Source: Rhizobium sp. ARZ01 (lineage in GTDB: Bacteria; Pseudomonadota; Alphaproteobacteria; Rhizobiales; Rhizobiaceae). From it: 64,000 nucleotides of DNA. How positions within the stretch are numbered: position 1 is the first letter of the stretch; every line of letters begins with the position of its first letter. Below, piece by piece: positions 29,574 to 39,361 of the stretch. Below the pieces are notes generated by a model. It worked only from the letters and a program-made list of their open reading frames with translations, was not told the origin of the DNA and made no database searches. Location: contig NZ_JACVAE010000003.1 in NCBI RefSeq assembly GCF_014851675.1, positions 248,001-312,000 of the forward strand, in the 5' to 3' direction. Position numbers and translations under genes: made by a program.

Positions 29574-29598
29574 GCGGACGAGCGGCGCTCATCCGCCT
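29574..29598. terminator. Hairpin in the convergent gap between GFA and aminotransferase genes
   Basis: GGCGGACGAGC (29574-29584) pairs with GCTCATCCGCC (29588-29598) with one mismatch and a three-base loop. It could end transcription from either side, though no long T-run is present. Confidence 0.45.
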
Positions 29599-29606
29599 GA
29601 CTGGCA

Positions 29607-30845
<1,239 letters not shown>

Positions 30846-32369
30846 TTACTCGATATCGAACGAGACGCCCTGTGCCAGCGGCAGGGCCTTCGAGTAGTTC
30901 ACCGTGTTCGTGGCGCGGCGCATGTAAGCCTTCCAGGCGTCCGAGCCGGACTCACGGCCACCGCCGGTTTCCTTCTCACCGCCGAACGCGCCGCCGATTT
31001 CCGCGCCCGAGGTGCCGATGTTGACGTTGGCGATGCCGCAGTCCGAACCGTCAGCGGAAAGGAAGCGCTCGGCTTCCTGCACATTCAGCGTGAAGATCGA
31101 GGACGACAGGCCAGCTGCAACTGCGTTGTGCTCCTCAAGCGCCTTGTCGAAGTCGGAGTACTTCATGACGTAGAGGATCGGTGCGAAGGTTTCTTCGAGA
31201 ACCGGGCCGCACTGCTTCGGCATTTCGACGATCGCCGGCTTGACGTAGTAGGCGGTGTCCTTGCCGGCTTCCGTCACGCGGTTGCCGCCGACGACCTTGC
31301 CGCCTTCGGCCTTGGCCGCTTCCAGCGCCTTCTGCATGTTGTCAAAGGCCTGCCTGTCGACCAGGGGGCCGACGAGAGCAGACGTTTCCAGCGGGTTTCC
31401 GACGGAGACGCTCTCATAGGCCTTCTTCAGGCGCGGTACGAGCTGGTCGTAGACGCTGTCGTGCACGAACAGGCGGCGAAGCGTGGTGCAGCGCTGGCCG
31501 GCAGTGCCCATGGCACCGAAGGCGATGGCACGCAGGGCCATGTCGAGGTCGGCCGACGGGCAGACAATGCCGGCATTGTTGCCGCCGAGCTCGAGGATCG
31601 AGCGGGCAAAGCGCTTTGCCAGACGCGGGCCGACTTCCTTGCCCATGCGGGTGGAGCCGGTGGCCGAAACGAGCGCGACCTTCGGGTTGTCGACGAGGAC
31701 TTCACCGATGGCGCGGTCGCCGATCAGGACCTGGCTGAGGTTCTTCGGCGCGTCGCCGAAGCGGGCGATGGCGCGCTCGAGGATCGCCTGAGAGGCAAGA
31801 GCGGTGAGCGGGGTCTTTTCCGACGGCTTCCAGACGACCGAGTTGCCGCAGACAAGCGCGAGTGCCGTGTTCCACGCCCAGACGGCGACGGGGAAGTTGA
31901 AGGCGGAGATGACGCCGACGACGCCCAGCGGATGCCAGGTTTCCATCATGCGGTGGCCGGGGCGCTCGGTGGCGATCGTCAGGCCGTAGAGCTGGCGGGA
32001 AAGGCCGACTGCGAAGTCGCAGATGTCGATCATTTCCTGCACCTCGCCAAGGCCTTCGGAGGTGATCTTGCCGGCCTCGATCGAGACGAGACGGCCGAGG
32101 TCAGCCTTGGCGGCGCGCAGTTCCTCGCCGAACAGACGCACGAGTTCGCCGCGCTTCGGTGCGGGAACGAGGCGCCAGTCCGTGAATGCTTCATGTGCGG
32201 CGTCGATGACCTTGTTGGTATCGGCGGCCGAGACGGTCTTCAGCTTGGCGATCTCTTCGCCGCTGACCGGGCTGTAGGAGGCCATGTCGCCACCCTGCCA
32301 GGCGGAGGCCGAGACACCGAGCTTGTCGAGAAGCTTTGCGGTTTCCTGTTTCACATCGACGTTGGTCAT
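30846..32369 (-). CDS. amaB: L-aminoadipate-semialdehyde dehydrogenase (ALDH7/AmaB type)
   Basis: A 507-residue antiquitin-family aldehyde dehydrogenase that oxidises 2-aminoadipate 6-semialdehyde (in equilibrium with piperideine-6-carboxylate) to 2-aminoadipate. Catalytic Glu260 is in ILELGGNNAG and Cys294 in GTAGQRCTTLRR. The GVISAFNFPVAVWAW segment is typical of ALDH7. The start is taken at the ATG of MTNVDVKQE, with GGAG nine bases upstream; an ATG five codons earlier is possible. It lies between the D-2-hydroxyglutarate dehydrogenase-like gene and the aminotransferase in one minus-strand operon. Confidence 0.92.
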   Translation of the reverse strand: MTNVDVKQETAKLLDKLGVSASAWQGGDMASYSPVSGEEIAKLKTVSAADTNKVIDAAHEAFTDWRLVPAPKRGELVRLFGEELRAAKADLGRLVSIEAGKITSEGLGEVQEMIDICDFAVGLSRQLYGLTIATERPGHRMMETWHPLGVVGVISAFNFPVAVWAWNTALALVCGNSVVWKPSEKTPLTALASQAILERAIARFGDAPKNLSQVLIGDRAIGEVLVDNPKVALVSATGSTRMGKEVGPRLAKRFARSILELGGNNAGIVCPSADLDMALRAIAFGAMGTAGQRCTTLRRLFVHDSVYDQLVPRLKKAYESVSVGNPLETSALVGPLVDRQAFDNMQKALEAAKAEGGKVVGGNRVTEAGKDTAYYVKPAIVEMPKQCGPVLEETFAPILYVMKYSDFDKALEEHNAVAAGLSSSIFTLNVQEAERFLSADGSDCGIANVNIGTSGAEIGGAFGGEKETGGGRESGSDAWKAYMRRATNTVNYSKALPLAQGVSFDIE

Positions 32370-32426
32370 GGTCCTGTTCTCCATTCTAACTTTGAAGTTC
32401 GCGGGCGGCGAAAGCCGCCGATCTCG

Positions 32427-33845
32427 TCAAAAGGTTACGCTGCCGAGCGGGCCCGGCGAGGTGATCTCCTTCAGCCCCGCAGCGAGCCTGCGGATCGCCT
32501 CGGGCGTGTAGCGGTCGTAGAAGACCTGGTTCTTGCGGCCTATCGCATGCTCGGCACTGTAGCTTCCGTCAAACGTTTCGACAGCAACGGAAAAGACCCA
32601 TTCGCGCAAACGCGCCTCGAACGCGCCATCCGCGACACGCGGATCATCGGTGGGAACGACCAGATTGAAGTGTACGCCCCCGTCGCCGATATGGCCGAAG
32701 TCGCAGATCGTCACACCTTCAAAGTGCTTTGGCATCTCGACCTTCATATGGTCGAGGAAGCGCATGATGTCACCACGGCGGAAGGAAAGATCAAACGCGA
32801 TCAATCGCCCGCTATGCTTCACGCCTTCCGACAGCGCATGCCGCAGCGCCCACATCTCGTGCGGCGGTCCGACGAAAGCGTCGGCGAGCGGAGCGCTCTC
32901 GCTTTCCCATATCGCGGCCAGCACCTCTTCGAGCACAGCATCGAGCGGCTGCTCGCCATCACGCGGCGGGGAAGTGCGGGAGATTTCGGCGAGGATGACG
33001 AAGTCCGGCACGATGCCGCGTTCGAACGGATTGCGCAGAGAGGGTACATGCGCGAGCGCGGCCGACACGGCATTGCCCGACATGCCCTCGAAGGCGGAAA
33101 GGTAGCTGCCAAGCGCCTCTTCCATCGCCACCAGCAGGTCCGGCACGCGGTCCGGCGACGAGGGGACGAGGAAGGCGGTTGCCGTCTGGCGTGGCAGAGG
33201 TTCGAGATTGAGCACGCATTCGGTGACGATGCCGAAGGCGCCCGAGGTGCCGATGAAAACCTGCTTCCAGTCGACGCCGGTGTTGTTCTTGCGCAGACCG
33301 GAGCCGAGGTCGAGCACCGTGCCCCGCGCATCGGCGAGCACCACCTTCAGGCCCAGCGTGTTGCGGCGTACGTCGCCGTAGCGCAGGAAGCGCGAGCCGC
33401 CGGTGTTCGTCGCGATCATGCCGCCGAGACGCGGATCGGCGCCGAGATCGATCGGGAAGAACAGGCCAGCCTCGTCCAGCCACTGGTTGACCTCGGAGAG
33501 CCGAAGTCCGGCGCCAGCCGTCAGCGTCCGGTTGACCCGGTCAAGCTCGAAGAGCGCCGTCAGGCGATCGAGGCTGAGCACGCCCTGATCGCCGCTTGCG
33601 TCCGGGGTCGCGCCGGAAACGAGCCCGGTATTGCCGGACTGTGGTACGAGCGCAATGCCGTTTCTGACGCAATAGGCGACGACGGCAGAGACTTCTTCCG
33701 TGGATACCGGACGCGCGACGAAAGCGGCGCGCCCCTGGTCGTAGCGCGCGCCGGTCTCATAAGCCGCCATGTCGTTGCGCTCGGTGAGAAGACCTTTCTC
33801 CCCGAGCAGCGAACGCAGCGCTTCGATATGCGTGTTGTCGATCAT
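32427..33845 (-). CDS. FAD-binding oxidoreductase, D-2-hydroxyglutarate dehydrogenase-like
   Basis: A 472-residue PCMH/VAO flavoprotein. The FAD-binding domain shows VPQSGNTGLVSGATPD and LGGMIATNTGGSRFLRYGDVRRN. The C-terminal FAD-oxidase domain has the metal-site motif FGHIGDGGVHFNL and ends with the SYSAEHAIGRKN signature. These match the D-2-hydroxyglutarate / D-lactate dehydrogenase group. Coming 10 bases after hglS, whose product is D-2-hydroxyglutarate, the former substrate is strongly favoured. The ATG at 33845 gives MIDNTHIEALRS; the longer upstream frame overlaps hglS. Confidence 0.9.
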   Translation of the reverse strand: MIDNTHIEALRSLLGEKGLLTERNDMAAYETGARYDQGRAAFVARPVSTEEVSAVVAYCVRNGIALVPQSGNTGLVSGATPDASGDQGVLSLDRLTALFELDRVNRTLTAGAGLRLSEVNQWLDEAGLFFPIDLGADPRLGGMIATNTGGSRFLRYGDVRRNTLGLKVVLADARGTVLDLGSGLRKNNTGVDWKQVFIGTSGAFGIVTECVLNLEPLPRQTATAFLVPSSPDRVPDLLVAMEEALGSYLSAFEGMSGNAVSAALAHVPSLRNPFERGIVPDFVILAEISRTSPPRDGEQPLDAVLEEVLAAIWESESAPLADAFVGPPHEMWALRHALSEGVKHSGRLIAFDLSFRRGDIMRFLDHMKVEMPKHFEGVTICDFGHIGDGGVHFNLVVPTDDPRVADGAFEARLREWVFSVAVETFDGSYSAEHAIGRKNQVFYDRYTPEAIRRLAAGLKEITSPGPLGSVTF

Positions 33846-33855
33846 CAGCCGCCCG

Positions 33856-35253
33856 TCACTCCGCAGCAACGGCCATGTTGGTCGTGCCGAGGCACTTTTC
33901 AATAGACGTCCGTTCGATGCCCGCATAGTGGGCAAACTCATCGAGCACCTTGGCGCCGAGATCGCGCTCGAACATGACCTGGTTCGGGCTCGCGACAAAT
34001 TCCTGCGTCGCATCGTCGCCGAGGTTCGACTGGAAGATGCCGGCGGCGGAAACGGGGAGGAAGTCCTCGTAGACGATCGGGTCGAACTGCATATGGCCGT
34101 CGGTGATCAGTGTCTCGATGTCCGTAGCGGTAGCGGTTGCCGTGCGGCCCTTCTCGGTCAGCGAAAAGGCAAAGTAGCCGAGGCCCTGCTTGCGGATTTC
34201 ATTCCAGTCGTCCGGGAACGCCTTGAATACCTTCTCAAGCGCTGCTTCGTATTCTGCCGCGTTCGAACCATCCGCTGCCGGACGAACGACCGCACGGGTG
34301 TCGTTCAGGAGCTTGTCATAGAGCGCGCGGCCCTTCGGCGTCAGCGCGATGCCGCGCTGCTCGATCTCACCGAAGCGGGCGGTGTGCGAACCGGCCTTCC
34401 AGTCGCCGCTGTCGCCGATGAAGGAGACAGCCTCCTCCAGCGCCTTGAACGAGGTCTGGCGCAGGAGAATTGGGCATTCGCGGGTCGGCGGTCCTTCGAC
34501 GACGGCCTTGGGTGCGATCCCTTCCTCCGGCATCAATGCCTGCACCTTGTCGATGTCGAGGGTGCGCGGGGTGAGGTGGTTGATGTGCGGCCCCTTGAAG
34601 GAGACGACGTCGGCGATCAGGCGGTGCGCGTCGTGCAGGCGCTTGTACATGCCGGCACTGACGATGGCGTGATCGTGCCAGCGGAAGGTTTCGAGCACTT
34701 CGCGAACGAATTCGGCGGCGTCATCTGCTTCCAGTCCGCCATCCTTTTCGGCCTTCTCGACCAGCTCGATGGCGCGAACGGTGAAGATCTGTCGTGAGGC
34801 GAGGACGGCCGCAGCTTCATTGCGCAAGGTCTCGTCAGCGATCAGGTCGAGGCGCAGCAGCGAGGTGAAGATGCGGAACGGGTTGCGCTTTAGTGCCGCA
34901 TCGCCGACCGGCCGGAAGGCGGTCGAATGCACAGGAACGCCGGCGGTCGACAGATCATAGTAGCCGACCGGATACATGCCCATGACTGCGAAGGCGCGGC
35001 GCATCATCGACAGTTCTTCGGGCGAGCCGAGGCGGATCGCACCGTGACGCTCCTCGGAGATGCGATCAAGCGAATCTGTCGCAGCGAGACGCGCCTGCAA
35101 ATGCGGGTCGGCGGCGAGCGTATCGTCGTTCACGCGGGCGACCAGCGACATCAGCGTACCGTAGGCCGGTACTTCGTCGCGATACATCGCGGACATGGCG
35201 GCAGAGAAATCCGAACGGATTGCGTCGGCGGAAACATACGATTTTGCGTTCAT
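33856..35253 (-). CDS. hglS: 2-oxoadipate dioxygenase/decarboxylase (HglS, DUF1338)
   Basis: A 465-residue DUF1338/VOC-like protein that converts 2-oxoadipate plus oxygen to D-2-hydroxyglutarate and carbon dioxide. Residues I recall as essential in the Pseudomonas putida enzyme align at the same numbers here: His70 and Arg74 in SEERHGAIRLG, and His226 in KGPHINHLTPR. The third metal ligand is probably Glu296 in ARFGEIEQRG. It is first in the minus-strand operon hglS-D2HGDH-amaB-aminotransferase and faces a LysR gene. Older annotations call this family hypothetical YdcJ. Confidence 0.92.
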   Translation of the reverse strand: MNAKSYVSADAIRSDFSAAMSAMYRDEVPAYGTLMSLVARVNDDTLAADPHLQARLAATDSLDRISEERHGAIRLGSPEELSMMRRAFAVMGMYPVGYYDLSTAGVPVHSTAFRPVGDAALKRNPFRIFTSLLRLDLIADETLRNEAAAVLASRQIFTVRAIELVEKAEKDGGLEADDAAEFVREVLETFRWHDHAIVSAGMYKRLHDAHRLIADVVSFKGPHINHLTPRTLDIDKVQALMPEEGIAPKAVVEGPPTRECPILLRQTSFKALEEAVSFIGDSGDWKAGSHTARFGEIEQRGIALTPKGRALYDKLLNDTRAVVRPAADGSNAAEYEAALEKVFKAFPDDWNEIRKQGLGYFAFSLTEKGRTATATATDIETLITDGHMQFDPIVYEDFLPVSAAGIFQSNLGDDATQEFVASPNQVMFERDLGAKVLDEFAHYAGIERTSIEKCLGTTNMAVAAE

Positions 35254-35278
35254 GGCGGTCAGACTCGTCTCATTTTGC

Positions 35279-35322
35279 GCAATTCCGGAGGGAAAACCGC
35301 TTCACACTTTTCCTGGAATTGC
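35279..35322. promoter_or_regulatory. Long-spaced inverted repeat in the hglS/LysR intergenic region
   Basis: GCAATTCC (35279-35286) and GGAATTGC (35315-35322) are perfect complements 28 bases apart, with GGGAAAA and TTTTCC-like inner arms between them. The arrangement suits two LysR-type dimer contacts bridging the hglS promoter and the divergent regulator. Confidence 0.45.
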
Positions 35323-35424
35323 TCTACAAGGGTTAGGAGGACCCGTTCATTCTTAAAATGGATCATAGCGGACCGAACCTGCGAGCGATCGCGCATGTTT
35401 TGACTAGGTTGATGCGAGAGTCGA

Positions 35425-36318
35425 ATGAAGTTGAGCCGCAGGCTGATACCGGATGTGACGACGCTGCAGGCCTTCGAGTGCGCCGCGCGCCACGGCAGCT
35501 TCACCCAGGCTGCCAACGAGCTGAACCTCACCCAGAGCGCCGTCAGCCGCCAGATCAAAGATCTGGAGGAACAACTCGGCGTGCTGCTGTTCGAGCGCGT
35601 GCGCCAGCGCGTCGTGCTGTCGGAGGACGGGCGCCGTTTCCTGCCGGAAGTCCGAAAGCTACTGCACCAGACGGAAGAGACGATGCTGCGCGCCATGTCG
35701 GCGGCACGCTCCGACCACAGCCTGACGATCGCCACGCTGCCGACCTTCGGTAGCCGCTGGCTGACGCCGCGCATTGCCGCTTTCCTGGAGCAGTATCCCG
35801 GGACGATCATCAACGTTGCCTCGCGCTCAGCACCCTTCGACTTCGATGAGGAGAGCTTCGATCTCGCCATCCACTACGGCCAGCCCGTCTGGGCGCGGGC
35901 CAATTGCTCCTATCTTTGCAGCGAGGTGATCCTGCCGGCAGCGAACCCCGAGCTGATGCGCAAATGGCAATTGGAGGATCCGAAGGACCTGGAGACGGCG
36001 CCGCTCCTGCATCTCGCGACCCGGCCAAAACTCTGGGCGCAGTGGTTCGAGCTGAACGGCGGGGCGACCGAGACCGCCTATCGCGGACATCGCTTCGATC
36101 AATTCTCGATGGTGATCGAGGCGGCGGTCGCGGGCCTCGGCTTCGCGCTCCTGCCGCGCTACCTGATCGAACAGGAATTGGCGAGCGGCCGTCTCTCCGT
36201 TGTGTTCGACCGGCCGATGCAGACAGACAACAGCTACTATCTCGTCGTGCCGGAAGGAAAACTCGAGAATTCACTGAGCCAGGCTTTCCGCAGCTGGATC
36301 GCGACGCAGGTCCCTTGA
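35425..36318 (+). CDS. LysR-family regulator, probable activator of hglS operon
   Basis: A 297-residue LysR protein of the GcvA-like subgroup. The winged helix is at about 10-70 (LQAFECAARHGSFTQAANEL and TQSAVSRQIKDLEEQLG). The effector domain follows from about residue 95 (LTIATLPTFGSRWLTPRIAAFL). It is divergent from hglS and 141 bases ahead of the pipecolate-oxidase-like gene. It may therefore control both sides of the lysine locus; the ligand, perhaps 2-aminoadipate or 2-oxoadipate, is inference. Confidence 0.9.
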   Translation: MKLSRRLIPDVTTLQAFECAARHGSFTQAANELNLTQSAVSRQIKDLEEQLGVLLFERVRQRVVLSEDGRRFLPEVRKLLHQTEETMLRAMSAARSDHSLTIATLPTFGSRWLTPRIAAFLEQYPGTIINVASRSAPFDFDEESFDLAIHYGQPVWARANCSYLCSEVILPAANPELMRKWQLEDPKDLETAPLLHLATRPKLWAQWFELNGGATETAYRGHRFDQFSMVIEAAVAGLGFALLPRYLIEQELASGRLSVVFDRPMQTDNSYYLVVPEGKLENSLSQAFRSWIATQVP

Positions 36319-36459
36319 AAGGCAGGTGAAGGGCAGGCGGAAGCCGCTCATTCGCAGAGAGAATGATCCGGTGTCGAATCAGCACTTTCCTCCTTGTCCG
36401 CGATGGGGGAATGTGGCGGCATCGGAAATCCCTCCCACTTTCCATTGAAGAAGACGCCA

Positions 36460-37743
36460 ATGCAGAATGATCCCCGTTCCCACGGACTGTGGGAAATGAC
36501 CGCCCCATCCGCTCCCGTGACGCAGACCCTTTCCGGCACCGCTGAAGCGGACGTGGTGATCGTCGGCGGCGGCTTCACCGGACTGTCCGCGGCGCTGCAT
36601 CTCGCGGAACGGGGAACGAAGGTGGTACTGCTCGAAGGCAAGGAAATCGGCTTCGGCGGCTCGGGTCGCAACGTCGGTCTCGTCAATGCCGGCATGTGGA
36701 CGATGCCGGACGAACTGCCGGGCGTCCTCGGCCAGCTCTACGGCGACCGGCTGCTCGAACTTCTCGGCAATGCGCCGCGGCTTGTATTCGAACTCGTGCA
36801 GAAGCACGCGATCGAATGCGAGATCAATCCTGTCGGTACGCTGCATTGCGCGATCGGCAAATCTGGGCTCGAGGAGCTTCAGCAGCGCGCCGAACAATGG
36901 GGACGGCGCGGCGCACCGGTGACGTTGCTCGATGCCGCCGAGACGGCGCGGCGCGTCGGCACGAATGCCTATGCCGGTTCGCTCCTCGACATGCGCGCCG
37001 GGACGATCCAGCCGCTCGCCTATGTGCGCGGGCTGGCGAAGGCGGCGATTGCGGCCGGCGCGAAGGTTTACACGGCGAGCCCGGTGACCGGTGCCGAACG
37101 CTCCGGCAAGCGCTGGACGGTGAAAACCGATAAGGGCGCCGTGACCGCCGATTGGGTCATCGTTGCCACGAATGCCTACACGGTCGCACCGTGGGCGGAA
37201 GTCCGCGCCGAGCTCGTCCACCTTCCCTATTTCAACTTCGCCACCAAACCACTCTCTCCGGAACTGCAGAAGAAGATCGTGCCGGGGCGCGAAGGTGTGT
37301 GGGACACGGCGGAAATCCTGTCCTCCTATCGTTACGATCAGCGCGGCCGGCTCGTCTTCGGCAGTGTGGGCGCATTGCGCGGAACCGGCGCTGCGATCCA
37401 CAAGGCCTGGGCACGGCGCGCTCTGAAGAAGCTGTTCCCGGAAATCGGCGACATTGGCTTCGAGGCCGAGTGGTACGGCAAGATCGGTATGACCACCGAC
37501 AACCTGCCGCGCTTCCACAGACTGGCGGACAACGTGATCGGCTTTTCCGGCTACAACGGTCGCGGTATCGCGCCGGGCACGGTGTTCGGCAAGGTTCTGG
37601 CGCGGCACATCGCTGGCGAGATCTCAGAGAAGGACCTGCCGTTGCCGGTGACCGATCCGGTGGCGCAGTCGTTCCGACCGGTTCGCGAGGGCTACTACGA
37701 GGTCGGCGCCCAGCTTGCGCATCTGGTTCAGGCGCGGATCTGA
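36460..37743 (+). CDS. FAD oxidoreductase, probable L-pipecolate oxidase (AmaA-like)
   Basis: A 427-residue DAO-family flavoenzyme. The N-terminal motif VVIVGGGFTGLSAALHLAER binds FAD. The following IGFGGSGRNVGLVNAGMW and RRGAPVTLLDA segments closely resemble Pseudomonas AmaA, the L-pipecolate oxidase, as I remember it. The C-terminal GYNGRGIAPGTVFGK closes the site. Its product, piperideine-6-carboxylate, is the substrate of AmaB encoded 4 kb away, which supports the call. It starts at the ATG of MQNDPRSHGLWEM, with GAAGAAG upstream. A general amine oxidase is the alternative. Confidence 0.72.
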   Translation: MQNDPRSHGLWEMTAPSAPVTQTLSGTAEADVVIVGGGFTGLSAALHLAERGTKVVLLEGKEIGFGGSGRNVGLVNAGMWTMPDELPGVLGQLYGDRLLELLGNAPRLVFELVQKHAIECEINPVGTLHCAIGKSGLEELQQRAEQWGRRGAPVTLLDAAETARRVGTNAYAGSLLDMRAGTIQPLAYVRGLAKAAIAAGAKVYTASPVTGAERSGKRWTVKTDKGAVTADWVIVATNAYTVAPWAEVRAELVHLPYFNFATKPLSPELQKKIVPGREGVWDTAEILSSYRYDQRGRLVFGSVGALRGTGAAIHKAWARRALKKLFPEIGDIGFEAEWYGKIGMTTDNLPRFHRLADNVIGFSGYNGRGIAPGTVFGKVLARHIAGEISEKDLPLPVTDPVAQSFRPVREGYYEVGAQLAHLVQARI

Positions 37744-37852
37744 CGGACAATTCGTCGCTTAAATTGTAAGACCCCGCGCAGCCTGCAAAGCGCGGGCTCT
37801 TGTTGAAAAAGCCCTGCTCCGCCTTTCATCTTTGCGAGCAGCGTAAATTGGC

Positions 37853-37967
37853 CCATCATGCCGGACTTGATCCGGCATCCAGCGCGCTCAAGTCCTTGAG
37901 CGCAAAAGACTCTTTCGCGCCGCAGACGCGGCGCGGGGCTGGACCCCGGATCAAGTCCGGGGTGACG
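37853..37967. repeat. Rhizobial mosaic palindromic repeat (RIME-like)
   Basis: The 309-base gap 37744-38052 holds no gene but a nested palindromic element. Outer arms are GCCGGACTTGATCCGGCATC (from 37861) and the near-complement GGACCCCGGATCAAGTCCGG (37942-37961). Inside lie two complete hairpins, GCGCTCAA/TTGAGCGC (37885-37904) and GCGCCGC/GCGGCGC (37918-37935). This structure is the common intergenic mosaic repeat of Rhizobium, Sinorhizobium and Agrobacterium genomes. It may also act as a terminator between the convergent flavoenzyme and exporter genes. Confidence 0.7.
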
Positions 37968-38052
37968 GTAGGAGGGGATGCTCCGCCAGGGGGAACCAGT
38001 CTTTCGATCGCCTGAGCCCGCGCACCATGCAATGCGCCGGTCTTTCGCCCTC

Positions 38053-39249
38053 TCAGCGCGTCCGCAGGCGTGGCAGGAAAACGGTGAGGATGCCGAGCAG
38101 CGGCAGGTAGGAGCAGACGCGGTAGACGAAGTCGATGCCGTGGGTATCGGCAAAGACACCGAGTGCTGCTGCGCCGAGGCCACCGGCGCCGAAGGCGAAG
38201 CCGAAGAAGACACCGGCGATCATCCCGACGCGCCCCGGTACCAGCTCCTGGGCGAAGACGACGATGGCCGAGAAGGCAGAGGAAAAGATCAGCCCGATCA
38301 TCACGCTCAACACGCCCGTCCAGAACAGGTTGGCGTATGGCAAAAGCAGCGCGAAGGGGATGACGCCGAGGATCGAAAACCAGATGACGAAGCGCGAGCC
38401 GAAGCGGTCGCCGATCGGGCCGCCGAGGAAGACGCCGGCTGCGGATGCACCGAGGAATAAAAACAGCATCAGCTGGGCTTCCTGCACCGACAGGCCGAAG
38501 CGGCTGATCGTATAGAAGGTGAAGTAGCTGCCGATCGACGATAGGTAGACGTTCTTCGTCGCCGTCAGCAGGACCAGGACGGCAAACGCCCATGCGACGC
38601 GGCCGCGCGGCAATGGCAGATCCCGGCTGATGGCGGGGCGGCTGGCCATGCGCAGCCGCTCGGCGGCATACCAGCGACCGACCCAGGTCAGGATGACCAT
38701 GCCAAGCAGGGCCGCAGCCGAGAACCAGGCGACGCTGGTCTGGCCGAAGGGCAGCACGATGAAGGCGGCCAGCAACGGTCCGATCGCTGTGCCCGCATTG
38801 CCGCCGACCTGAAACAGCGATTGAGCCAGACCGTGGCGGCCACCGGAGGCGGCCCGCGCGATGCGGGAGGATTCCGGATGGAACACTGCCGAGCCGAAGC
38901 CGATCAGGCAGGCACCGAGGACAAGAACCGGGAACGAATGCGCATAGGCTAGGAAGAACAGGCCGAAGAAGGTGCTGGTCATGCCGAGCGGCAGCGAGAA
39001 TGGCATCGGCCACCGGTCCGTCACTATGCCGACCACCGGCTGGAGCAGCGACGCGGTCACCTGGAAGGCCATGGTCAAGAGGCCGATCTGGACGAAGTCG
39101 AGCGCGTAGTTGTCTTTCAATAGCGGATAGAGCGACGTCAGCAACGACTGCATGATGTCGTTCAGCATGTGGCAGACGCTGACCGCGACGATGATGGAGA
39201 AACTGGTGCGCGCGGCATGTGCCGGCGCGACGGAGACTGCCGTCGACAT
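38053..39249 (-). CDS. fsr: MFS exporter, fosmidomycin-resistance (Fsr) type
   Basis: A 398-residue, 12-helix major facilitator. The sequence CHMLNDIMQSLLTSLYPLLKD near residue 26, LQPVVGIVTDRWP at the cytoplasmic loop 2-3, and the helix-5 GNAGTAIGPLL motif are hallmarks of the Fsr group of drug or small-molecule exporters. Natural substrate is unknown; resistance would need testing. It is divergent from an AraC-family gene 112 bases away, which probably controls it. Confidence 0.85.
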   Translation of the reverse strand: MSTAVSVAPAHAARTSFSIIVAVSVCHMLNDIMQSLLTSLYPLLKDNYALDFVQIGLLTMAFQVTASLLQPVVGIVTDRWPMPFSLPLGMTSTFFGLFFLAYAHSFPVLVLGACLIGFGSAVFHPESSRIARAASGGRHGLAQSLFQVGGNAGTAIGPLLAAFIVLPFGQTSVAWFSAAALLGMVILTWVGRWYAAERLRMASRPAISRDLPLPRGRVAWAFAVLVLLTATKNVYLSSIGSYFTFYTISRFGLSVQEAQLMLFLFLGASAAGVFLGGPIGDRFGSRFVIWFSILGVIPFALLLPYANLFWTGVLSVMIGLIFSSAFSAIVVFAQELVPGRVGMIAGVFFGFAFGAGGLGAAALGVFADTHGIDFVYRVCSYLPLLGILTVFLPRLRTR

Positions 39250-39361
39250 GCTGGACCCTCAATTGACCTGCGCAGAATTGATGTCTGCCAAGCTCCCATA
39301 GCGCAGATTGTCTTCTGCCTGCTTTTGTGCTGAGGTCCAGTTCTTTCGCAAGTGGGCCAAA

